Shown here in pieces: positions 1 through 7,218 of a stretch of 29,682 nucleotides of DNA. The notes under the pieces are model-generated. The model was not told where the DNA came from. It made no database searches and saw nothing but the letters and a program-made list of their open reading frames with translations. How positions within the stretch are numbered: position 1 is the first letter of the stretch; every line of letters begins with the position of its first letter. Origin of the DNA: JBFXAM01 sp050184295 (GTDB lineage Bacteria > Planctomycetota > Phycisphaerae > UBA1845 > Fen-1342); assembly GCA_050184295.1 (NCBI GenBank), contig JBFXAM010000052.1, positions 1 through 29,682 of the forward strand. The letters run 5' to 3'. The position numbers and the translations under genes are program-made.

Positions 1-395
1 TGCGCGATCCGCTGCTCGGCGGATTCGATCTTGCGCTCCTTGGTCGAGAGCACATCCAGCTTCTTGTCGAGCGTGTCTTCGCGCTTCTCGAGCCGCTTCT
101 CGGCAGTGCGGAGCTCCTCGCGCGTGGCCTGCGTCTCGCGTTCAAACCGCTCCATCGTCTCAAGGAGCTTCTTCTGCGACTCGACTTCAGCCTGCTTGAC
201 GATCTCCGCCGCGCGAACGCGTGCCGTGTTCAACTCCTGGTCAGCCAGAGCCTGTTGGGCCGCGCGCGTCGCGTGAACCTGTCGCGACCGGAGAAACCAG
301 GCGACGCCGGCCCCGACGAGGGCGGCGGCCAGGAGGCTCACAGTGAACACGACAGGGTCGGCGACCGCCAGCGGCAGGTGCAATTGCGGTGCCAT
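1..395 (-). CDS. rny: Ribonuclease Y, N-terminal part (truncated by window edge)
   Basis: The complement reads from an ATG at 395 down to base 1 without a stop, giving 131 residues of N-terminus. Residues about 12-36 form one hydrophobic segment (VVFTVSLLAAALVGAGVAWF) followed by RSRQ, then a long charged helix rich in E, K, R and A with heptad character (for example TREELRTAEKRLEKREDTLD). A single N-terminal membrane anchor followed by a coiled coil with 'EKRLxKREDxLDKK' is the characteristic start of RNase Y, the membrane-bound endoribonuclease that initiates mRNA decay; its KH and HD domains would lie left of the window. No strong Shine-Dalgarno is seen, only a weak GGA upstream. Other coiled-coil membrane proteins could look alike, but the KREDxLDKK region matches RNase Y well. 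Confidence 0.85.
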   Translation of the reverse strand, partial: MAPQLHLPLAVADPVVFTVSLLAAALVGAGVAWFLRSRQVHATRAAQQALADQELNTARVRAAEIVKQAEVESQKKLLETMERFERETQATREELRTAEKRLEKREDTLDKKLDVLSTKERKIESAEQRIA

Positions 396-776
396 GTTTT
401 GGAATCCGTTCGTGCAAGGGTCTGCATCCTGGAACCCGCCGCGGGGCGAGGTTCCCGGAGGGTGGGCGGGCGGTGCGGACGCGTTGAACCGCGCGGCTCA
501 ACGGTCGCGGGCGGGCCAAGGGGAGCGAGGAATCCCGCACAGGATTGACGCGGGCATCCGCTGTACCGGGGCGAGCGGGTTATGAACCGTCAGAACGGCG
601 TGTCGCGCAGCCGCGCGGGATGATTCGTCGCCCTTACCTACAAGCGTCTGTGCCGGCACGTATCGATTGTGCGTACACGGTTATCCAAGTCTTAGCGTCG
701 ACCCAACGGGTCGGCGAAACCGCACCTCATACGACCCCGAGAGCCGGTCCGGGCGAGCGACTGCACCGAACGCCCA

Positions 777-806
777 GTGACAACTCCAGTTACCGAAGAT
801 TATAGA
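777..806 (+). promoter_or_regulatory. Candidate sigma70-like promoter
   Basis: GTGACA (777-782) and TATAGA (801-806) are separated by 18 bases, matching the consensus hexamers at 5/6 and 4/6 positions. The local sequence is more AT-rich than its surroundings. If used, transcription would start near 813 and leave a leader of about 185 bases before the 998 gene. Position is by eye only. Confidence 0.3.
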
Positions 807-931
807 CGCGCGCCATGCGTGCCGCCAGTGGCGCTCACACGGTCGATTTTGCGGCCTCACGCGCGCCCCCGCGGCCGCGCTCCGTGCGAGCCGCGCGGCG
901 TCGCGCGAACCGCTTCCGCGTGCAAACACCC

Positions 932-960
932 TTGCGACAAGCGGAATCGGGAGATAACAT
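932..960 (+). promoter_or_regulatory. Candidate sigma70-like promoter for the 998 gene
   Basis: TTGCGA (932-937) and TAACAT (955-960) lie 17 bases apart, each matching four of six consensus positions. Predicted transcription start is about 967, giving a leader of about 30 bases before the ATG at 998. This is the better placed of the two candidates upstream of the 998-2366 pair. Confidence 0.35.
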
Positions 961-997
961 CCCTCGGGCGGTCGAGTCGCCCGCCTGAGAGTGAACC

Positions 998-1468
998 ATG
1001 CCCGCGCAAAACGACTTGCTGCCCGCCGCGCGCCGTTCGCCGCATCGCCATGTTGCGCAATGGGTTATCGTTGCTCTGCTGGCCGTCATCGCGGCCGGCC
1101 TCTGGCTGCGTCCGGGCGGGCTCCCGGAACTCACCGCGCTCGCCCAACCGAGTGGGGGGGCGGCAGGCGCCCGCGGCGTGTTCGCGTTCACCGGACAGCT
1201 CGATAGCAGCCGGTACGGGCTTTTCATGCTCGACGTCGACGAGGGCACGCTCTGGTGTTATGAGCTCGAATCGTCGGGCGGCGCCCGCAAGTTGCGGCTG
1301 ATCGCCGCACGCTCATGGATTTACGACCGTTACCTTCAGGACTTCAACTGCGCGCCGCCCGATTTCCGGATGGTCCAGGAGCTCGTGACCCAGCAGCGCC
1401 AGAGCGCCGCACGCCGCGGTGGCGACCCCGCCGACGAGCGTGCCGCGCCCGGCACCGCCGACGAGTAG
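998..1468 (+). CDS. Hypothetical membrane-anchored protein
   Basis: This frame encodes 156 residues and I do not recognise a family. Residues about 20-38 (WVIVALLAVIAAGLWL) form a single hydrophobic segment, so the rest (about 39-156) is probably periplasmic. The sequence RGVFAFTGQLDSSRYGLFMLDVDEGTLWCYELE looks like beta-strands of a small globular or propeller-like unit, and it is followed by a helix KLRLIAARSWIYDRYLQDFNC. The C-terminal 25 residues are polar and low in complexity (ARRGGDPADERAAPG). Start at the ATG 998 is supported by a weak GAGAG about eight bases upstream. It is followed after 34 bases by the HTH-membrane gene in the same direction, so the two are probably cotranscribed. 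It looks like a genuine lineage-restricted gene. Confidence 0.7.
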   Translation: MPAQNDLLPAARRSPHRHVAQWVIVALLAVIAAGLWLRPGGLPELTALAQPSGGAAGARGVFAFTGQLDSSRYGLFMLDVDEGTLWCYELESSGGARKLRLIAARSWIYDRYLQDFNCAPPDFRMVQELVTQQRQSAARRGGDPADERAAPGTADE

Positions 1469-1502
1469 GATCGATACACAGCGCCTCGCAAAGGAAGGCA
1501 CC

Positions 1503-2366
1503 ATGGCGAAGCCGTTCTACACAATGGAAGAAGTGTGCAGCGCGCTCGGCAAGGACGCGGATGCCATCAAGAAAATGGTCCGCGACGGCGCCCTGCGCGA
1601 GTTCCGCGACGCGGGCAAGGTGTTCTTCAAGGCGGAGGACGTCGACAAGCTGACCAAGCCGGGCGGCGGCGCCAGCAGCGACACGGCCGGCATCACGCTC
1701 GAACCGGTCGAGGACGAGCTTCCCACCATCGCAGACTCCGGCGGCACGAGCATCATCGGGCTCGAAGCAGTCGATGATCGCGGCGGAAAGAAGAAGGACG
1801 ACACGTCGGTGCCGGCGGGGGGGATCGGCGTTTTCGAGGACGAAGAGGTCGAGCTCGACGCCGACCCGATGGCCAAGACGCAGATCACCACCGGCGCCAG
1901 CGACGCCGTCTCGCTCGAAGGCACCGGCAGCGGATCGGGTCTGCTCGACCTGACCCGCGAAGCCGACGACACCTCGCTGGGCGCCGAACTGCTCGATGAA
2001 ATCTATCCCGGCGAAGAGGAAGCCGCGGCTCCGCCGCCGCGCGCCGCTGCGCCGGTCGCGGCCGCGGCCGCTGAGCCGGAGATCGAGGAAGAGACCGAGG
2101 CCGGCGAGGTTGTGACGCCGGTCTACGTCACGGTCGGCGATCCGAGCGAAGGGCTGTTCAGCGGGCTGATGATCTCGTCGCTGGTCGTGCTCGCGATCGC
2201 CGGCACGGTCGTCGCCGGCGTGTTGCAGGGTTTCATGCCCAGCTACGCGCGACTGCTGAGCAGCAACTTCCTGCTCTTCGTGGGCGGCGTGCTCCTGCTC
2301 GCGATCATCATCACGCTCATCGGCTGGGTAGTCGGACGCCAGGGCGCGACGCGCCGCACCGCATGA
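1503..2366 (+). CDS. Helix-turn-helix protein with C-terminal membrane anchor
   Basis: 287 residues. Residues 1-52 (KPFYTMEEVCSALGKDADAI...KVFFKAEDVDKL) read as a MerR/excisionase-like HTH_17 domain: a 'YTxxEvcxxLg' helix pair, a 'mvrdGaLrefrd' recognition region and a wing with 'kvffkaedVDkL'. Then comes a long acidic, low-complexity linker (about 55-215; many E/D, then a run of A and P). Two hydrophobic segments at about 218-243 and 250-277 end the protein, followed by a short basic tail (GRQGATRRTA). AAGGA at 1491-1495, seven bases before the ATG, fixes the start. DNA-binding-like domain, disordered linker and paired membrane helices suggest a membrane-tethered regulator or a scaffold that has kept an HTH fold. 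Target and signal are unknown. Confidence 0.8.
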   Translation: MAKPFYTMEEVCSALGKDADAIKKMVRDGALREFRDAGKVFFKAEDVDKLTKPGGGASSDTAGITLEPVEDELPTIADSGGTSIIGLEAVDDRGGKKKDDTSVPAGGIGVFEDEEVELDADPMAKTQITTGASDAVSLEGTGSGSGLLDLTREADDTSLGAELLDEIYPGEEEAAAPPPRAAAPVAAAAAEPEIEEETEAGEVVTPVYVTVGDPSEGLFSGLMISSLVVLAIAGTVVAGVLQGFMPSYARLLSSNFLLFVGGVLLLAIIITLIGWVVGRQGATRRTA

Positions 2367-2520
2367 GCCGTCGGGCACGCGTGCGCGCGAATGTGCAGTC
2401 CGCCTTCGACGCAGATCGTGCGCCCCGCAGGCGCCCGTGGGTACAGCAGGGTCGAAACTCGCCGCCGCGCACCGCGATCGGCTCTTCCGTGCTGCGCCGG
2501 CCCGCCGACAACATGAAATT

Positions 2521-2955
2521 GTGACCAGCCAACCAACGCCGATTGCCGATCTCGGGCTTGTCATCCTCGCAACCTCCGCGCTCGAGGTCGCGGTCCGGTT
2601 CTACGAGCGCGTCTTCGCTTGGCCCGTCGCGGTTCGGACGCCGCGATACGTCGAATTCTCGCTCCCGCGCGGACTGCGACTGGGAATCTACGAGCGCACC
2701 GGATTCGCGGCCAACACCGGCGTGTTGCCGCGCCCGGTGGCGGACGACGAGCTCTCGGGCGCCGAGTTGTACGTGTACGTCAGCGACGCGGGGGCGCTGG
2801 GGCGTGCCTGCATCGCGAACGGCGCGCGGCCATTGAGCCCGTGGCGGCGGCGCGACTGGGGCGATGAAGCGGCATATTTCCGTGGCCCCGACGGCACGAC
2901 CCTGGTCCTGGCCCGACCCGCCGCCGGCAACGAACCCGTGGGAGAACGTCCATGA
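2521..2955 (+). CDS. VOC-superfamily (glyoxalase/bleomycin resistance-like) protein
   Basis: 144 residues from the GTG at 2521. The sequence has the VOC fold pattern: 'LGLVILATSALEVAVRFYERVFAW' (first beta-alpha unit with FYexvf), 'YVEFSLPRGLRLGIYER', then the second half 'ELYVYVSDAGALGRACIANGARPLSP' and the closing 'AAYFRGPDGTTLVLAR', which resembles the PDG(N/T)xxEl strand that usually carries a metal ligand. The usual final Glu is replaced by Val in TTLVLA, so metal-dependent glyoxalase I activity is doubtful. An in-frame GTG at 2437 would add 28 basic residues outside the domain, so I prefer 2521, although neither start has a clear ribosome site. Its stop overlaps the next ATG (ATGA), showing translational coupling to the phosphofructokinase. 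Substrate unknown. Confidence 0.75.
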   Translation: MTSQPTPIADLGLVILATSALEVAVRFYERVFAWPVAVRTPRYVEFSLPRGLRLGIYERTGFAANTGVLPRPVADDELSGAELYVYVSDAGALGRACIANGARPLSPWRRRDWGDEAAYFRGPDGTTLVLARPAAGNEPVGERP

Positions 2956-4064
2956 GCTCGACACCCCGTCGGCGAGTTCACCGTGTCGGCGTGCTGACCA
3001 GCGGCGGCGACTGCCCCGGCCTGAACGCCGTCATCCGCGTCGTGGTCAAGGCCGCGATCAACAAGCTCAATCTCGAAGTCATCGGCATCGAGGACGGATT
3101 TCTCGGCCTCATCCGAAACCGCATGCACGTGCTCACGCTCGACAGCGTGTCCGACATCCTGACGCGCGGCGGCACGATTCTCGGCACCAGCAACTCCGCC
3201 GACCCAAGCCGCTTCGCGGTCGGCAAGGACGCGGATGGCAAGCCCGTCTTCGAGGACGTCACGCAACGCGCCCTCGAGCACATCCGCGAGCAGGGCCTCG
3301 ACGTCATCATCGCCATCGGCGGCGACGGAACCATGAGCGGCGCCGCGAAGCTGACCCGGCACGGCGTGCCGATCATCGGCGTACCCAAGACGATCGACAA
3401 CGACCTGATGCACTCCGACCTCACGTTCGGCTTCACCACCGCGGTGCAGACCGCCACCGAATGTCTCGACAAGATTCACTCGACCGCGTCCAGCCATCAT
3501 CGCGTGATGGTCGTCGAGCTGATGGGCCGCAACGCCGGCTGGCTCACGCTGCACGCGGGCATCGCGTCGGGCGCGGACGTCATACTCATCCCCGAGATTC
3601 CCTACGACCTCGACTCGGTCAGCGAAACGTGCCTGCAACGCTCGCGGCGCGGCAAGCGCTTCACGCTGGTTGCGGTCTCCGAGGGCGCCCGGCCCAAAGG
3701 CGGCAAGCAGACCGTCGATCGCATCGTCCACGACAGCCCCGACCCCATCCGCCTCGGCGGCGTTTCGACCGTGCTCGCCGACGACATCGCCAAGGCGACG
3801 CACCTGGAGACCCGCGCGACGATCCTCGGACACGTGCAGCGCGGCGGCACGCCGGTCGCGTTTGACCGCGTGCTCGCGACGCACTTCGGGCACAAGGCGG
3901 CTCAGCTTGTCGCGACCCAGGAGTTCAACATGGTGGTGGTGCGACAGCACGCCGAGACGACGATGGTGCCGCTCGAGTCGGTCGCCGGCCAGCAGCGGCT
4001 CGTGCCGCTCGACGATCCGCTGATCGCGATGGCGCGCGCGGTCGGGACCTGTATGGGCGACTAA
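2952..4064 (+). CDS. pfkA: 6-phosphofructokinase (group III-like, probably ATP-using)
   Basis: 370 residues covering the whole PFK fold. Visible motifs: phosphate loop VLTSGGDCPGLNAVIR (about 13-29), GGDGT at 123-127, PKTIDND at 145-151 with catalytic base Asp149, the MGRNAGWLTL substrate loop, 'IPEIPYDLD', and 'LGHVQRGGTPVAFDRVLAT' near the C-terminus. The enzyme phosphorylates fructose 6-phosphate in glycolysis in the cytoplasm. In this family Gly after GGD (G126) is associated with ATP use, whereas Lys in PKTIDND (K146) is typical of pyrophosphate enzymes; the Gly/Lys mixture is known in group III actinobacterial-type enzymes. I therefore infer ATP as donor, with PPi not excluded. It is translationally coupled by a 4-base overlap to the VOC gene. 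Confidence 0.93.
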   Translation: MSSTPRRRVHRVGVLTSGGDCPGLNAVIRVVVKAAINKLNLEVIGIEDGFLGLIRNRMHVLTLDSVSDILTRGGTILGTSNSADPSRFAVGKDADGKPVFEDVTQRALEHIREQGLDVIIAIGGDGTMSGAAKLTRHGVPIIGVPKTIDNDLMHSDLTFGFTTAVQTATECLDKIHSTASSHHRVMVVELMGRNAGWLTLHAGIASGADVILIPEIPYDLDSVSETCLQRSRRGKRFTLVAVSEGARPKGGKQTVDRIVHDSPDPIRLGGVSTVLADDIAKATHLETRATILGHVQRGGTPVAFDRVLATHFGHKAAQLVATQEFNMVVVRQHAETTMVPLESVAGQQRLVPLDDPLIAMARAVGTCMGD

Positions 4065-4230
4065 GCTGCTCGCCGGCGACAGACCGATGTCATGGCCGCT
4101 GATGCTGGAACAGCGGAGCGTCGGAGTCCCGCCGCTGCGAGTCGAGGGGCGTCAGGAATCGAACTGTCAGTGTGGGGACGCCGATGCGCCCCCCGTGGAC
4201 AAGAACCTCCCCGTCGATGACCGGCTGCCC

Positions 4231-4665
4231 ATGACGCGTCGCGCCCTGAGTCTGATCCTCGCCGCCGCGGCCGCGATCCCACTCGCCCAGGCGCTCCGCA
4301 CGGTTTCCGCCGAACCACGCCTCGCCGCGGCGCTCGCGCTCGCGAGCGTCGTGGCCCTCGCGCTCAGCCTCTACTCGCTCGTCCGCGAGTCCTGCGGCGT
4401 GAGTCCGTGGTTGCGGCGGCTCGGGTTCGCGATCGGCCTGATCACGTGCGGCGCGGCGGTGGGGTTGTGGTTGCTGCTGAGTCAACAGACGCTGAAGAGC
4501 GTTCCGCGCAGTGACGTCGTGCTGATCGCCCGCGTGGCCCGGGCCGCCGATGTCGTCCTTTGGCTCGCCGCCGCCCTCGCGATGAGCGCGCTCGCCACGC
4601 TTCTGCTGCCGCCGCCGGCGCGCCCCGGCGCGAGTAGTCGCCCGCCCGCACCGCCGCTATCGTAG
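4231..4665 (+). CDS. Hypothetical small integral membrane protein
   Basis: 144 residues from the ATG at 4231 (MTRRALSLIL). Four hydrophobic stretches are visible: about 7-22, 29-51, 68-88 and 105-129 (DVVLWLAAALAMSALATLLL), with a proline- and serine-rich C-terminal tail. An in-frame ATG at 4087 would add 48 polar residues with no membrane or domain character and no ribosome site, so I prefer 4231, but this is uncertain. No family recognised. It sits between pfk and the ykgJ-hisS pair in the same direction with gaps of about 165 and 115 bases. Confidence 0.55.
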   Translation: MTRRALSLILAAAAAIPLAQALRTVSAEPRLAAALALASVVALALSLYSLVRESCGVSPWLRRLGFAIGLITCGAAVGLWLLLSQQTLKSVPRSDVVLIARVARAADVVLWLAAALAMSALATLLLPPPARPGASSRPPAPPLS

Positions 4666-4779
4666 CGCTCCCGCGCAGCCGGGCGGCGCGCCGGCGGAGC
4701 GTCGGCCGCCGTACGCCCGCGTGTGCTGGCGTGCTTGTGTCTGCTCGCGCGCGCTCGCGCCGCGCCAGGAGCCTCGGCC

Positions 4780-5469
4780 ATGGGTGGCATTCTCTGCGAA
4801 CACTGCACCGCGTTGTGCTGTCGCTACATCGCGCTGCCGATCGATACGCCCGAGACCCGCAAGGACTTCGACGACATCCGCTGGTACCTGCTGCACGAAG
4901 GCGTCCACGTCTTCGTCGAGGACGGCGACTGGTACATCACCATGCAGACCAACTGCCGCCACCTCCAGCCCGACTACCGCTGCGGCATCTACGACACGCG
5001 CCCGCAGATTTGCCGCGACTACACCACCGCAAACTGCGACTATCACTCCGGCGATTACGGCTGGGAGCAGCATTTCTCCGCCCCGGCGCATCTCGACGAC
5101 TATCTGCGCCTTCACCCGCCGAAGCAGCCGCGCAAACGCCGCCGCGCGCACCGCGCACCGGCAGCCAATGGCAGATCGGTCAGCGGCGGGGCGGCGAACG
5201 GGAAGAAGCGCGCGACGGCAACCGCCGGCAGGGGGGCCAACGGCGTCACGCCGAACGGCCGCCCCCGCGCCGATCGCGCGCCCGGCGCGGCAAACACCCG
5301 CCGCGGGCGACACACGCACTCGACGCTTCGCGCCCGCCTTGGCAAGCGCCGCACGTTTCATGCTCCGCGGCGCCGCGCACCGATCGACTACGCCGCCGCG
5401 ACGGTCGACACGCGCGGCGTGCCGCTGCCGGTGCTGAACCTGCCGATCGTCGGCGGAGCCCGGAAATGA
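4780..5469 (+). CDS. YkgJ-family cysteine-cluster protein with basic tail
   Basis: 229 residues. The N-terminal 112 residues carry the YkgJ-type zinc/iron-chelating cluster: C6-x2-C9-x3-C13-C14, then C59, C68, 'IYDTRPQICRDY' (C78) and C86. Eight cysteines with the 'CxxYxxRPxxCR' core are diagnostic of this family (PF03692), whose metal-cluster role is poorly defined. From about residue 113 the protein becomes a 115-residue low-complexity, strongly basic tail (PRKRRRAHRAP, GKKRATAT, ARLGKRRTF) not expected in the family; it could bind nucleic acid or be disordered. AGGAG at 4767-4771, eight bases before ATG 4780, favours this start over an ATG at 4723. The stop overlaps the hisS start as ATGA, implying coupled translation with histidyl-tRNA synthetase. 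Confidence 0.82.
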   Translation: MGGILCEHCTALCCRYIALPIDTPETRKDFDDIRWYLLHEGVHVFVEDGDWYITMQTNCRHLQPDYRCGIYDTRPQICRDYTTANCDYHSGDYGWEQHFSAPAHLDDYLRLHPPKQPRKRRRAHRAPAANGRSVSGGAANGKKRATATAGRGANGVTPNGRPRADRAPGAANTRRGRHTHSTLRARLGKRRTFHAPRRRAPIDYAAATVDTRGVPLPVLNLPIVGGARK

Positions 5470-6845
5470 AAATTCAGTCGCCGCCGGGCATGCGCGATTT
5501 CTACCCGGCCGAGATGCGCGTGCAGAACTGGCTGTTCGACGCCTGGCGGCGCGTCTCGCGCGCGTTCGGGTTCCAGGAATATGAGGGCCCGATCTTCGAG
5601 TTTCTCGAGCTCTACACGCTCAAGAGCGGCGAAGGCATCGTCGGCGACCTGTTCACCTTTCAGGATCGCGGCGACCGGCGCTTCGCGATCCGCGCCGAGA
5701 TGACGCCGACGCTCGCCCGCATGGTCGCCGCCCGCGCCAACGCGCTCCCGCGGCCGATCAAATGGTTCAGCGTACCGCGCATGTGCCGCGCCGAGAGACC
5801 CCAGCGCGGCCGGCTGCGCGAGTTTTATCAATGGAACGTCGACACGCTCGGCGTCGACGATGTGCTCGCCGACGCCGAAGTGATCGCGGTCGTCGTCGCG
5901 TTCTTCCGCGCGATCGGCCTCACGCCCGCCGACGTCGTGATTCGCTTCAGCTCGCGCCCGCTGGTCGGTGCGATCCTGTCGGCGATCGGCGTCGCGCCCG
6001 AACTGCACGACGCCGCCATCCGCGTCATCGACCGCATGGAGAAGCTCAAGCCGCAGGAATTCGAAGAGAGCTGGCAGTCGGCGTGCGGCGGGGCGGTGAG
6101 CGCGGACGCGTTTCGCGCACTGCTCGGCGAGCTGACATTTGAGCGACTCGCCGCCGGCGAACGACTCGCACCTGCCGGAACATCCGCGCCGGATGCATCA
6201 CGGTCGCCGGTTGGATCATCGGCAGGGGGCGCGCGTTCCGCCGCCGTCCGCCTCGCGCTGCCCGACGACGTGCTCACGCCGCTCCGCGCCCTGCGCGACC
6301 ACCTGACCGCGTTCGGCGCCGCCGACTGGTGCGCGTTCGACCTGCGCGTCGTGCGCGGACTGGCGTATTACACGGGCATCGTCTTTGAGGCGTACGCCCG
6401 CGATGTACAGGTCGGCGCGCTCGCCGGCGGCGGCCGCTACGACAACCTCGTCGGGCTGCTCGACGGACCACCGATCGGCGGCGTCGGATTCGGCATGGGC
6501 GACGCCCGCATCGTCGAAGTGCTCAGCGAGTTGGGGCGCATGCCGCGGCTCGAAGAATCTCTCGACGTGTTCGTCATCGACGCCGACCCAGCGCTGTTCT
6601 CGAAGGCGCTCGAAATTGTCGGCACGCTCCGTCGCGCGGGGCTCGCCGTCGAATTCAGCTTCAAGCGTCAGCCGGTCGGCAAGCAATTCAAGCAGGCGAG
6701 CGCCCGCGGCGCGCGGTTCGCGGTGATCGTCGGCACCGAGTTGACCGACCGCGGCGAAGTGGCGCTCAAGGATATGCAGACGCAGACGCAGCGAACACTC
6801 GGCGCGGACGCGCTGGCCGCGGAGCTGTCGGCCGGCCGCCGGTAG
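5466..6845 (+). CDS. hisS: Histidine--tRNA ligase
   Basis: 459 residues. Class II synthetase motifs are all present: motif 1 region (PGMRDFYPAEMR...FGFQEYEGPIFE), motif 2 (FAIRAEMTPTLARM ... VPRMCRAERPQRGRLREFYQWNVD, residues 73-125), the histidine-specific loop RGLAYYTGIVFE (298-308) and motif 3 (GGGRYDNLVGLL...GGVGFGMGDAR, 321-348). The C-terminal part (about 357-459; DVFVIDAD, VEFSFKRQPVGKQFKQAS) is the anticodon-binding domain. It attaches histidine to tRNA-His in the cytoplasm. The usual Asp in RGLDYYT is Ala here, a variant I believe occurs in other bacterial HisRS. Residues about 231-262 form an Ala/Ser/Gly/Pro-rich insertion in the connecting domain. Start at the ATG overlapping the previous stop matches the family N-terminus exactly. 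Confidence 0.96.
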   Translation: MKIQSPPGMRDFYPAEMRVQNWLFDAWRRVSRAFGFQEYEGPIFEFLELYTLKSGEGIVGDLFTFQDRGDRRFAIRAEMTPTLARMVAARANALPRPIKWFSVPRMCRAERPQRGRLREFYQWNVDTLGVDDVLADAEVIAVVVAFFRAIGLTPADVVIRFSSRPLVGAILSAIGVAPELHDAAIRVIDRMEKLKPQEFEESWQSACGGAVSADAFRALLGELTFERLAAGERLAPAGTSAPDASRSPVGSSAGGARSAAVRLALPDDVLTPLRALRDHLTAFGAADWCAFDLRVVRGLAYYTGIVFEAYARDVQVGALAGGGRYDNLVGLLDGPPIGGVGFGMGDARIVEVLSELGRMPRLEESLDVFVIDADPALFSKALEIVGTLRRAGLAVEFSFKRQPVGKQFKQASARGARFAVIVGTELTDRGEVALKDMQTQTQRTLGADALAAELSAGRR

Positions 6846-6923
6846 CCCAGGTGGCGGCCCATGGGGCAATCCACGCCGCAGGCCGCGTGCCGGGCCATGC
6901 GGTTGCCGAGCCGGTAGCCCAGG
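6838..6923. repeat. 14-bp direct repeat at the end of hisS
   Basis: GCCGGTAGCCCAGG occurs at 6838-6851, across the hisS stop codon, and again at 6910-6923. The two copies are 72 bases apart. It may be the trace of a local duplication at the gene end; no function is evident. Confidence 0.6.
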
Positions 6924-6962
6924 CGCGACTGGAGTCAGTCACACTGTTCGCATCGTGTGGAA

Positions 6963-7027
6963 GGGTGGCGCGGACATCCTGCCCAAGCGATTCTGGCCTA
7001 CGGGCGGGCAGGATGCCCACGTCACCC
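6963..7027. repeat. Imperfect palindrome, dispersed-repeat type
   Basis: The left arm 6963-6984 (GGGTGGCGCGGACATCCTGCCC) and the right arm 7006-7027 are reverse complements at 19 of 22 positions around a 21-base centre. The RNA would form a long hairpin without a U tract, so it is not a standard terminator. Its boundaries and form suggest a member of an intergenic palindromic repeat family; copy number cannot be judged from one window. Confidence 0.65.
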
Positions 7028-7203
7028 ATGATGTAGCAAAGCCGGACCAAGCTACACCAGCCCGGTCGGTCGACGCCTGTTGGAGCACGAACGCATGGTG
7101 CCGAACCGCCCGCCGCGCAGTCCGGCGGGGCCGCTTGTACGGCAGGCCGGGGCGGGATCGGCGGACGGTCGCTCGCGGGCGTGCGTTACTGATAAGGTCC
7201 GAT

Positions 7204-7218
7204 AACATATATTATGTT
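7204..7218. promoter_or_regulatory. AT-rich 6-3-6 palindrome, possible operator
   Basis: AACATA-TAT-TATGTT is a perfect 6-3-6 palindrome inside the most AT-rich spot of a very GC-rich intergenic region. It contains TATATT, usable as a -10 element, but no convincing -35 lies at the right distance. It may be a protein binding site or promoter; no gene start follows closely. Confidence 0.3.

Larger units (their letters stand above)
396..997. other. Intergenic region between divergent genes, no gene seen
   Basis: About 600 bases separate the divergently read RNase Y gene and the gene at 998. The short open frames here are arginine-rich and have no ribosome sites or recognisable motifs. The right part contains two candidate sigma70-like promoters pointing right (listed separately) and a small hairpin GGGCG/CGCCC just before the 998 start codon. 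I see no tRNA, riboswitch or repeat in it. Confidence 0.5.

Noticed and set aside
1344..2564. 406-codon open frame on the minus strand
   Set aside because: Antisense to the HTH-membrane gene; biased composition without domains.
2688..3950. 420-codon open frame on the minus strand
   Set aside because: Antisense to phosphofructokinase with no recognisable domain.
4731..5465. In-frame upstream extension of hisS
   Set aside because: Reads the YkgJ gene in another frame; Arg/Pro/Leu-rich and not part of any HisRS N-terminus. The ATG at 5466 matches the family start.
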